Origin: an uncultured Treponema sp.
GTDB taxonomy: Bacteria > Spirochaetota > Spirochaetia > Treponematales > Treponemataceae
Assembly: GCA_945833725.1 (NCBI GenBank)
Contig: CAMAFU010000021.1
Coordinates: 1-14,878 of the forward strand
Reading direction: 5' to 3'
Length of the DNA: 14,878 bases
Part shown: one piece after another, positions 6,113-14,000 of the stretch
Layout: the number at the start of each line of letters is the position of its first letter
How positions within the stretch are numbered: the stretch's first letter is position 1
Notes under the pieces: generated by a model
The model's input: the letters and a program-made list of their open reading frames with translations, nothing else
Database searches by the model: none
What the model was told of the DNA's origin: nothing
Program-made: the position numbers and the translations under genes

Positions 6113-6179
6113 TCAAAAAGGAACAGATTTTTTTTAATGTTTCTTTTTGACACAGCAAAATTGAGTCAAAAGGAAACAT
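6113..6179. promoter_or_regulatory. Three 13-mers, two forming an inverted repeat: candidate activator sites
   Basis: TCAAAAAGGAACA (6113-6125), TGTTTCTTTTTGA (6138-6150, inverted) and TCAAAAGGAAACA (6166-6178) are versions of one sequence. The second and third form a 15-bp arm inverted repeat (6137-6151 and 6165-6179) with one G-T wobble and a 13-base spacer. They lie about 95-161 bases upstream of the predicted sigma-54 start. The hairpin also follows the ybaK stop by 19 bases, but on that strand it is followed by an A-rich run, not T, so it is a poor terminator. Confidence 0.5.
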
Positions 6180-6198
6180 CATAAATAACAAATTCAAA

Positions 6199-6693
6199 CT
6201 AAAGCATAAGATCTGCTGTAAGGGCAGAAGAAGCCTTTACCAGAAGATTTGGTTCAATTACAATCTGCTTTCCCCTGACACCAGCACTGATGTAAATTTT
6301 TTCTTTTGTAAGGGCAACTTCATCAATAAAAACAGGATATTTTTTTTTCATTCCCAAAGGAGAACAGCCGCCGCGGACATAACCTGTAAGGGCAAGAAGC
6401 TCTTCCGGCTTTACAGGAGAAAGTTCTTTAGAGGAAGAAACATTACGGGCTTTTTTTAAATTTATTTCTTTATCGGCCTGCTCCAGAAAAACAAAAATTT
6501 CTTTTTTTTCATTTCGCATTACGATTGTTTTAAAACAGGAGGAAACATCAATACCAAGTTTTTCTGCTGCATGAACGGCAGCACCTCTGGAAAGTTCGTG
6601 TTCCCCATCATCATAATAATCTCTTGTTTCGTATTGAATTTTAAGACCGTCAAGAATGCGCATTGCGTTGGTCTTTTTTATTTTTTCAGCCAT
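6199..6693 (-). CDS. ybaK: Cys-tRNA(Pro)/Cys-tRNA(Cys) deacylase, YbaK/EbsC family
   Basis: A 164-residue cytosolic editing protein of the INS/YbaK superfamily, which hydrolyses Cys mischarged on tRNA(Pro). Seen directly: S-C-F-K-T-I-V-M with the conserved lysine (Lys55), the G-G-C-S-P-L-G-M-K-K-K loop (108-118) followed by P-V-F-I-D-E, and I-S-A-G-V-R-G-K-Q-I (135-144). Length and motif order are standard for the family. The start at 6693 has no Shine-Dalgarno sequence, and a promoter places the transcription start on the ATG itself. Met11 is an unlikely alternative because the family conserves the K-K-T-N-A-M-R-I-L segment before it. It lies upstream of the sigma factor gene on the same strand, but a 223-base gap with its own promoter separates them. 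Confidence 0.92.
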   Translation of the reverse strand: MAEKIKKTNAMRILDGLKIQYETRDYYDDGEHELSRGAAVHAAEKLGIDVSSCFKTIVMRNEKKEIFVFLEQADKEINLKKARNVSSSKELSPVKPEELLALTGYVRGGCSPLGMKKKYPVFIDEVALTKEKIYISAGVRGKQIVIEPNLLVKASSALTADLML

Positions 6694-6699
6694 AGTTCA

Positions 6700-6729
6700 A
6701 TTCTACTGTTTTAAAGCCGGATTTTTCAA
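6700..6729 (-). promoter_or_regulatory. ybaK promoter, apparently leaderless
   Basis: On the minus strand, TTGAAA (6724-6729), an 18-base spacer, and TAGAAT (6700-6705). Standard geometry puts transcription start at about 6693, the A of the ATG. No ribosome site is present. The arrangement repeats that seen at purB. Confidence 0.5.
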
Positions 6730-6754
6730 CAGCAGTCCATAATATTTATAATGG
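6724..6754 (+). promoter_or_regulatory. Candidate promoter and overlapping palindrome for the CobW-family gene
   Basis: A perfect TATAAT (6747-6752) is preceded at 17 bases by a poor -35 (TTTCAA, 6724-6729). An imperfect 18-base palindrome, CCATAATATTTATAATGG (6737-6754, 7 of 9 pairs), covers the -10 and could be an operator. The expected leader is about 140 bases and contains a small GGAC/GTCC hairpin (6856-6859, 6865-6868). CobW-type metallochaperone genes are often under metal-responsive repressors such as Zur; that link is inference only. Confidence 0.4.
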
Positions 6755-6900
6755 GTCAAATCATGAAAAATATAGTCTATCTCCTTTTTTTTGTGTATAT
6801 TTATGTTAAGTACGAAGCAGATTTTTTTCATCAAAACCTTCTGAAACTATCTGCCGGACATAAAGTCCCGTAATTTACAACACAAAAAGAGGTAATTTAA

Positions 6901-8118
6901 ATGGCAAAAGAAAAAACTCCTATCACCCTGCTTTGCGGCTACTTAGGTGCAGGAAAAACAACTTTAATGAATCAGGTTCTTTCCAATCAAAAAGGATACA
7001 AAGTCGCCGTAATCGTAAATGATATTGGAGAAGTAAATGTTGATGCAAAATTAATTGCCGATGGAGCCAAAATAACAGATACATCTGATATTGTTCCTCT
7101 TACAAACGGCTGTATTTGCTGTACATTAAAATCTCAGCTTTCTCAGAACATCGAAAACCTTATAAAAACAGGCAAATACGACTATGTTATGATTGAAGCA
7201 TCTGGTGTATGCGAACCAATGCCTATTGCACAGGAACTTCAGACAATTAGAAACGGCAATCTGGACAATGTTGTTGGTGTAGTTGATGCAGCCCGCCTTG
7301 TAGATGAATTTGCAGGCGGAAACAAACTTCTCGATAAAAGTGCAATCGGTGAAGAAGATATTGAATCCCTTCTCGTTCAGCAGATTGAATTCTGTTCAAC
7401 TCTTGTAATCAATAAAAAAGACCTTGTTACAGAGGATGAATTTAAAAAAGTCAGAAAAGTAATAGAAGTACTTCACCCTGGAGTAAAAATCATAGAAACA
7501 GACCACGGAAAAGTTGATGTGGCAGAAATACTTTCAACTCACTCCTTCGACTTTGAACAGGTTTACTCTTCTGCCGGATGGTGCAAAAAACTTGAAGAAG
7601 GAGAAGAAGACCATCACGAACATGATGATGAACACGAACATCATGACCACAATCACCACGAACACGAGCATGACGATGAACACGACCACCACGAACATGA
7701 AGAAGGACATCATCACCATCACGAACATAAACACGAAGGAGAAAGCGAAGACGAATACGGAATCGGCACATTCATTTACTTCCGCCGCCGACCTTTCAAC
7801 CGCCAGAAACTCGATGAATATGCAGCAAAATGGCCTAAAAACATTATCCGCTGTAAAGGGCTTATGTGGTTTTCCGATGAACCGGAAATGGCCTGGGTTT
7901 TTGAAACAAGCGGAAGACAGATTCAGGCAGGTTATTCAGGTCAGTGGATTGCAGCCGCAAGTCCAAAAGAACAAAAACAGATTCTAAAAGAAAATCCTGA
8001 AATTCAAAAAGAATGGGACGAAAAAGTCGGCGACAGAATGATAAAACTTTGTGTAATCGGTCAAAATCTGGATAAAGAAGCAATCAGTTCTGAACTAGAT
8101 AAGTGTCTGGACGACTAA
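6901..8118 (+). CDS. CobW/P47K (COG0523) family GTPase, putative metallochaperone
   Basis: A 405-residue G3E GTPase. COG0523 proteins use GTP to deliver metals, zinc in the best-studied cases, or to activate metalloenzymes. Seen directly: Walker A G-Y-L-G-A-G-K-T (13-20), metal-binding C-I-C-C (71-74), A-S-G-V-C-E-P, the guanine-specificity motif N-K-K-D (171-174), and the C-terminal CobW domain from about residue 285. Between the domains is a histidine/acid-rich stretch (about 238-278) with 22 His, including five in a row, well suited to bind zinc, nickel or cobalt. The ATG at 6901 has a good AAAGAGGT Shine-Dalgarno 6 bases upstream. It is divergent from ybaK and stands alone; no cobalamin or nitrile hydratase genes are near, so cobalamin synthesis is not supported. 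The specific client protein is unknown. Confidence 0.9.
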   Translation: MAKEKTPITLLCGYLGAGKTTLMNQVLSNQKGYKVAVIVNDIGEVNVDAKLIADGAKITDTSDIVPLTNGCICCTLKSQLSQNIENLIKTGKYDYVMIEASGVCEPMPIAQELQTIRNGNLDNVVGVVDAARLVDEFAGGNKLLDKSAIGEEDIESLLVQQIEFCSTLVINKKDLVTEDEFKKVRKVIEVLHPGVKIIETDHGKVDVAEILSTHSFDFEQVYSSAGWCKKLEEGEEDHHEHDDEHEHHDHNHHEHEHDDEHDHHEHEEGHHHHHEHKHEGESEDEYGIGTFIYFRRRPFNRQKLDEYAAKWPKNIIRCKGLMWFSDEPEMAWVFETSGRQIQAGYSGQWIAAASPKEQKQILKENPEIQKEWDEKVGDRMIKLCVIGQNLDKEAISSELDKCLDD

Positions 8119-8144
8119 AACACATATTTTGATTCATAAACTTT

Positions 8145-8192
8145 ACACCTCTTCCTTCAATAAATATTTTTGACGGAAGGGGTGTTTTTTTT
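8145..8192 (+). terminator. Intrinsic terminator of the CobW-family gene
   Basis: An 11-bp stem, ACACCTCTTCC (8145-8155) with GGAAGGGGTGT (8175-8185), includes one wobble pair and a 19-base loop. It is followed by a run of eight T (8185-8192). On the other strand the stem is not followed by a T-tract, so it mainly serves the plus-strand gene. Confidence 0.85.
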
Positions 8193-8212
8193 ACAGGCGA
8201 TTTTCAAAAATT

Positions 8213-10360
8213 TCAGCCTGTTTTTTCCACAAGGTCAAAGGCATCTTTTCTTGCACATTCCATTATTTTCTGATCCCGGAAAATATCTGCCAGTGCAAAA
8301 GTAAGTTCTCCGCTTTGGGCAGTTCCAGTAATTTCTCCAGGACCACGAAGTTTTAAATCTTCTTCGGCAATTTTAAAACCATCGGAAGTTTCCCGAATTG
8401 CTTTCATTCTCGCCTTTCCGTTTTCCGTAATTTTTTTTGAATAAATTAAAAAACAGTAAGACTGCAATTCACTTCGGCCGACCCTTCCCCGTAACTGATG
8501 CAAGGCTGCCAGTCCGAATCTGTCTGCCTGTTCAATAACCATACATGTTGCCAAAGGAACATCAAGTCCAACTTCTACAACTGTAGTTGCCACAAGAATC
8601 TGAATCTTCCCATTTTTGAAATCTTCAAGAATTTTATTCTGTTCAATTTCATCAACTTTTCCATGAACAAGACCACAGGTAAACTCTGGAAAAACTTTAT
8701 TCTGCAAAAGTTCAAAGGCTTCCTGAGCCGATTTAAGCATTTTGTTTTCGTTTTCGCTGTCTTCGTTTTTTTCGATAGCCGGATAAACAAAATACGCCTG
8801 ATGCCCCATATTCAATTCTTTCCGCACTTCCTCATAAACTTTAGCTTCGTGACCTTCCATTGAAAGAAAAGTTTTTATTTCCTTTCTTCCCGACGGCATT
8901 GTTTTTATTGTAAGAAGATCCAAATCACTGTAAACAGTATGGGCAAGAGTTTGAGGAATAGGAGTTGCACTCATCATCAAAAGATTCTGCTCAAATAAAA
9001 CAGGAGAACAGGACTCCCTTCCTTTTGCAAGAATCGCACTTCGCTGCATGACACCAAAACGATGCTGTTCATCAATTATAGTCAGGGCCAAATCTTTATA
9101 AACAACATTTTTAGAAAAAAGTGCATGGGTGCCTACTACAAAATCAACATCGCCGCTTTTTAAGGCTTTAAGCAAAGGCAGTCTTCCGCTTCCATTTACA
9201 TTTCCTGTAAGATAGGCCACTTTTACATTAATTTTTTCCAGCATCGACGAAGCATTTTCTGCATGCTGACGGGCAAGAATTTCTGTAGGAGCCATTAATG
9301 CAGCCTGTCCGCCATAATCAACAGTCCTAAGCACTGCAAAAAAAGAAACAAGAGTTTTTCCGCTTCCTACATCGCCCTGAAGAAGAGCACGCATGGAATA
9401 AAAATTTTTATGATCTTCATCTGCATTTTTCTTAACGGCAGAATCATAGCTTCTGTCGATTTCATTATTTAACCGGAAAACAGCAATTTTCTGGTCTTCC
9501 GTAAGTTCAAAGGGAATAGAAGAAATAAAAAGTTTTTGTCTTGGTGAAAGGGATTTTTCAAACTCTTCTGCGGTTAATTTTTTTTGTTCTGAAACAGAAG
9601 TAGAACCATCAGCACGAGGCAAACTTCCCCGGTGAATCAAACACTGCCGGGCAATATTCATCTGAAAATTAAAAAGTTCTTCGTACACAAGAGTGCGTCT
9701 TGCTGAAACTGCATCATTCAGTGATTGAGGAATATGAATAAGCCTTAATGCTTCTTTTTTATGAAGCAGTTTGTATTTTTCAATAAGGTATGAAGGAATT
9801 TCATCTTCCACAGCAAAGCAAAAAGCAGAAACAGCAGCTGCTACAGTTTTTTTTACAATTTTTTGAGAAAGGCCTTCTGTAAGACGATAAACAGGAACTA
9901 TTTTTTGACCGGGAATTTCCTTATCGGCAAAATCTGCCATATTACCTTCCAGACATATTCTTTCTGCCTCAAAAGAAGAAGACTGCAATTTTCCGTATTT
10001 CTGCTCAAATCTTCCCGTAACACATATTATGGCACCCACCGGAAGGCTTTTTTCAAGAAAACCTCTGTTAAAAGCAACAAGCTCTCCTTCACAAGTACCA
10101 TCTTCAATCAATATTTTAAGGGTTTTCATTTTCCCGTAGCCAAACCACTCGTGTTTTATAACTTTAGCAACTGTATGAACTTTTGCCCCGGTATAATATT
10201 GATTTAGCGGAACTTTTTTTGTTCTGTCTTCATAAGATTTTGGAAAAAATTGAAGTAAATCTCCCACGGTAAAAATATTCAGTCCGGCAAAAAGAGAGGC
10301 AGTTGCCTTTCCCACACCGGGAAGAGAATCCAGAGAATTCAATATTTCACAAACCTTCAT
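8213..10360 (-). CDS. recG: ATP-dependent DNA helicase RecG
   Basis: A 715-residue superfamily 2 helicase that regresses stalled replication forks and migrates branched DNA in repair and recombination. Seen directly: an N-terminal wedge/OB region with L-P-G-V-G-K-A-T near the start, Walker A G-D-V-G-S-G-K-T (329-336), D-E-Q-H (430-433), S-A-T-P-I-P-Q-T-L, V-A-T-T-V-V-E-V-G-L-D-V-P, Q-L-R-G-R-V-G-R, and the L-R-G-P-G-E-I-T-G-T RecG C-terminal block. Length is slightly above the usual 690. The frame extends to a TTG at 10387, but the ATG at 10360 has an AGAGG site, 7 bases after the yggT stop, and fits the family start. The Shine-Dalgarno overlaps the yggT stop (TAGAGG), so translation is probably coupled. 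It is the last gene of the dnaE-yggT-recG group. Confidence 0.95.
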   Translation of the reverse strand: MKVCEILNSLDSLPGVGKATASLFAGLNIFTVGDLLQFFPKSYEDRTKKVPLNQYYTGAKVHTVAKVIKHEWFGYGKMKTLKILIEDGTCEGELVAFNRGFLEKSLPVGAIICVTGRFEQKYGKLQSSSFEAERICLEGNMADFADKEIPGQKIVPVYRLTEGLSQKIVKKTVAAAVSAFCFAVEDEIPSYLIEKYKLLHKKEALRLIHIPQSLNDAVSARRTLVYEELFNFQMNIARQCLIHRGSLPRADGSTSVSEQKKLTAEEFEKSLSPRQKLFISSIPFELTEDQKIAVFRLNNEIDRSYDSAVKKNADEDHKNFYSMRALLQGDVGSGKTLVSFFAVLRTVDYGGQAALMAPTEILARQHAENASSMLEKINVKVAYLTGNVNGSGRLPLLKALKSGDVDFVVGTHALFSKNVVYKDLALTIIDEQHRFGVMQRSAILAKGRESCSPVLFEQNLLMMSATPIPQTLAHTVYSDLDLLTIKTMPSGRKEIKTFLSMEGHEAKVYEEVRKELNMGHQAYFVYPAIEKNEDSENENKMLKSAQEAFELLQNKVFPEFTCGLVHGKVDEIEQNKILEDFKNGKIQILVATTVVEVGLDVPLATCMVIEQADRFGLAALHQLRGRVGRSELQSYCFLIYSKKITENGKARMKAIRETSDGFKIAEEDLKLRGPGEITGTAQSGELTFALADIFRDQKIMECARKDAFDLVEKTG

Positions 10361-10367
10361 AAAACCT

Positions 10368-10973
10368 CTAAAACGGCAATGCTCCAAGCAGATTTATTAA
10401 GAATGAAACAATAATCCGGCTCAACATAACAAAAACAAGAGAAAAAATAATGGAAATAATAAGTGAAGAAGAAAATGAAATCGGTTTTTTAGAAAAAAAG
10501 CCTGAAACTTTAAATACAAACGGCGAAATCATTCTGTCGAACGAATCCCAGAAAGGAGAATAGGAGCCATAATGATTTCTTGAAGTCCTTCTCATAATAA
10601 AATATGCAATTAAACGGATAATAAGAATCACAATAAAAAAATTCGCAACAGAACTTACAAGAGACCAGGCCAGTCCCAAAACCATGGCAAGAATATTTCC
10701 CACAGAAATTGTTTGAGCGTGAGCCAGCCCCGAAAGTAAAGTTCCTGCAGCATAAAGAATACAAATTGCAAGAGCAGGACTAAAATCAAGCCCCCGGAAA
10801 TTCAAAAAACGAATCCTTCTAAAAAGATTAAGAAACGGATCGCAAATTGAAGCAAGAACTTTACCTACAGGCGAATAATTGGCTTTAGGAAACCATGTAA
10901 GGGCAATTCTAATAACACATACAAAAGCATAAACATTAAGAAGAACAGAAAGTAAATAAAAAACATTGAACAT
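10368..10973 (-). CDS. YggT family membrane protein with two YggT units
   Basis: A 201-residue integral membrane protein. Seen directly: hydrophobic segments at about 3-25, 65-85, 90-125 and 170-195, and two repeats of the YggT pattern. The first has A-L-T-W-F-P then D-P-F-L-N-L-F-R-R-I; the second has S-F-D-R-M-I-S-P-F-V-F-K-V. Proteins of this family have been linked to osmotic tolerance, membrane-associated division functions or thylakoid biogenesis in different organisms, and no biochemical activity is established. A GGAGG ribosome site lies 7 bases before the ATG at 10973. It follows dnaE by 70 bases and abuts recG. A metabolic link to its operon partners is not evident; co-transcription is inferred from spacing. 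Confidence 0.85.
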   Translation of the reverse strand: MFNVFYLLSVLLNVYAFVCVIRIALTWFPKANYSPVGKVLASICDPFLNLFRRIRFLNFRGLDFSPALAICILYAAGTLLSGLAHAQTISVGNILAMVLGLAWSLVSSVANFFIVILIIRLIAYFIMRRTSRNHYGSYSPFWDSFDRMISPFVFKVSGFFSKKPISFSSSLIISIIFSLVFVMLSRIIVSFLINLLGALPF

Positions 10974-11025
10974 TGCAAATCCTCCAGATAAAAATGCAGG
11001 GCATATCCAGCATTTCCTGCTGCCT

Positions 11026-11042
11026 TAGCCTTTACAGTTAAA
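11026..11042 (+). repeat. 17-base motif shared with the purB 3' end, copy 2
   Basis: TAGCCTTTACAGTTAAA lies one base from the dnaE stop codon and matches 15 of 17 bases with 1252-1268. CTTTA and TAAAG within it form a short hairpin in the dnaE 3' region. The rest of the 70-base dnaE-yggT gap holds only weak hairpins (AAATGC/GCATTT) before the yggT ribosome site. Confidence 0.45.
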
Positions 11043-11043
11043 G

Positions 11044-14000
11044 TTAAACTGCCCAGGCATCTTTAACAAACGCCTGATTTTTAAGGCTATTCAGAAATTC
11101 TTTTGTCCCAGGAACGGCAATCTGGGCATTTGCCTTAACCGTATACGATTTTTTTTCTGCATTTATGTGAAAATATACTGAACAATTACCGGAATTTCCA
11201 AATAAAAATTCCCTTAAACCAAAAATTTGTTCTTTTTGCGAGCAACCGTCTTCCATAAGTATGTGAACTTCCTGAACGGCACGATTCTGCAGGATTTCAG
11301 GTTCTTCCATAGAATCAACCACAAACGAAGCCTCTTCTCTTGAAGTATTGATTTTTCCTTTAAAGGCGTAAACTTTATCATTTTCAATTTTTGATGATAG
11401 GGTTTCCCAGGTTTTTGAAAAAAATACAAGATTTATAAAACCGTTAAAATCCTGAAGTTTGGCAAAAGCCATGGATTTTCCGTTTTTGGTAATTGTAGAC
11501 CTTAGTTCCACAAGAAGACCGATTGCAACATAATCTTTGCCCCGAGAGGCGCCCCATCTGTTTCCTTCAGGAGAAAGAGAATCCGAAAGTTGTTTTGCAA
11601 ATTTTGCTTCCCGGTTGAAATTAAGGGAATTCAGAGAAGCTCTTTCGTAAGCCTGTCTGTAATCGTCTAAAGGATGCCCTGAAACATAACAACCGATTAA
11701 TTCAAGTTCCATATTAAGTTTGTCCATTTTTGAACAGTCTTCTACTTCTTCAAACTTAAAATCGGCATATTCCTGAACGCCGGTATTTTCAAAAAGGCTG
11801 ATTTGCCCGTCTTCGCCGCCGGAAAGTTTTTTTTCTGTATAAGAAAAAGCCCTGTCCAAATTGTTCAACAGCGTAGGCCTGTTCTGTCCGAGATTATCAA
11901 AACCGCCGCACTTTATAAGAACTTCCACAGCTTTTTTATTGATGGCAAGTTTTTCGCCTTTTTTTGCACCAGTTTCTTCATCTATAATATCTTCCTTAAC
12001 TTGAAGAAGCCTCTCCAAGAAATCCATAAAATCCTTAAACGGGCCGTTTGCCTCCCTCTCGGCAACAATAGCTTTTGCAGCGCCATCTCCCATTCCCTTT
12101 ATTCCCTTAAAGCCAAAAACAATATGACCGTCTACAACATCAAAAATTGCATCGGAACGATTAACATCTGGAGGATCAACACAAATACCAATTCGTCTGG
12201 ACTCTGCAATATAAGCAGGCAACCCATCCGTACTGCTAATTTCGTTAGTAAGGTTTGCAGCCATAAATTCAGCAGGATAATTTGCTTTAAGCCAGCCAGT
12301 CCTGTAGGCAAGAACAGAATAGGCCGCCGCATGAGATTTATTAAAACCGTAACCGGCAAAAGGAACCATTATTTCAAAAATTTCATCAGCATGCTCCTTT
12401 GTAAAACCCTGAGCAATGGCACCTTCAATAAATTCCTTCTTTTTGCCCATAAGAACTTCTTTCTTTTTTTTACCCATGGCACGGCGAAGCATATCAGCAC
12501 CGCCCAAAGAAAATCCTGCAATTCTCTGAGAAACCTGCATTACCTGCTCCTGATAAACCATAACACCGTAAGTTTCCTTTAAGATGTCTTCAAGGCAGGG
12601 ATCAGGATAATGTATTGTTTCAGGCTTCCATTTTCCGTTGATGTAATTTGGAATGTAATCCATAGGACCAGGTCTGTACAAAGCGTTTAAAGCAACAAGG
12701 TCTTCAAGTTTTTCCGGCTGAAACTGCCGCAGAATTTTCTGCATTCCCGGAGATTCAAACTGGAATACAGCAGCCGAATCCCCCCGCTTAAATAATTCAA
12801 ACGCCTTTTTGTCAGTTTCGCTTATTTTTGTGCAGTCAAAAATTTCTTCCCCATCCTTTCTGTGCTTATTGATTATAGTTTCTGCATATCGGATAAGAGA
12901 AAGGGTTTTTAATCCCAGATAGTCAAATTTTACAAGGCCGCATGGTTCAATTATGTCCATCGTATATTGAACGCCAACTTTGCCGGTTTTAGAATCCATA
13001 AAAACAGGAGCCCAGTCTGGAAGTTCAGAAAGGCCTATAACCATTCCAGAAGCATGAAGACCAGTATTTCTTTTACAGCCTTCCAGTTTTAAAGCCAGAT
13101 CAAAAAGTTTTTCGTACCGGGGATCATGCCTGAATTCGGCCAGCTGCCCTCCATCAGGAAATTTATCGTTAGCCGGCTCAAAACAGTTTTTCAGTTTTGC
13201 CTTAAGATTTTCTGAAACCTTAGATTTAAGCATATTAACTTCGCTTAAAGGAATTCCAAGAGTCCTTCCCACATCGGCAATAACATTTTTTGGTTTTAAT
13301 GTACCGAAAGTTACAATATGACCTACTTTTTTGTCGCCATACAAATCTCTTGTGTGCTGAATAATATCCTGCCTGTAATCGAAGTCCATGTCCACATCAA
13401 AGTCTGGCATGGAAACCCGTTCAGGATTAAGAAACCGTTCAAAAATCAAGTTATAGCGGAAAGGGTCAATGTCTGTAATTGTAAGGCAGTAGGCCACAAG
13501 AGAACCAGCACCTGAACCACGCCCAGGTCCAATAGGCATTCTTGGTTTAGGTCTTTTATTTACATTGTCGTAATCAGATTTTGCCCAGTTAATAAATTCC
13601 CATACAATAAGAAAGTAGCCGGAAAACCCCATTTTAAGGATAATTCCCATTTCATACTCACACCTTTGCCGTATTTTAGGCGTAATTGTACCGTATCTGT
13701 CTCTAAGTCCTTTTTCGACAAGAAACCTCATGTAATCATCCTGATTTTTTGTATAATCGCTGTGGGTTTGAAATTCAACAGGAAGTTCAAAACGAGGCAA
13801 AGTTCCCTTTAATTCCTGAGTTGAATACTGATGAATCGTAAGGTTGCACATGGAAGCAATTTTCATTGTATTTTCATAGGCATCAGGCAGTTCAGGAAAA
13901 AGTGCCTTCATTTCATCTTCCGTTTTAAAATACCATTCTGGAGAATTTCCCATCTGCTGATGAGCTTCCGTCATATTTTTCTTAAAACCTATACACCGCA

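Noticed and set aside
6137..6179. Intrinsic terminator for ybaK
   Set aside because: The hairpin is good, but on the transcribed strand it is followed by an A-rich run instead of T, so I list it as a candidate regulatory dyad.
6763..6873. Small 36-codon frame with a hydrophobic N-terminus in the leader of the CobW-family gene
   Set aside because: It has no clear Shine-Dalgarno sequence, its in-frame upstream ATG falls inside the predicted -10, and nothing indicates conservation.
7490..7987. Other-frame open stretches over the His-rich region of the CobW-family gene
   Set aside because: They arise from the repeated CAY/GAR codons and have low-complexity translations; they are shadows of the real gene.
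11803..12582. A 259-codon plus-strand open frame inside dnaE
   Set aside because: It lies fully antisense to conserved DnaE motifs, has no ribosome site and encodes no recognisable domain.
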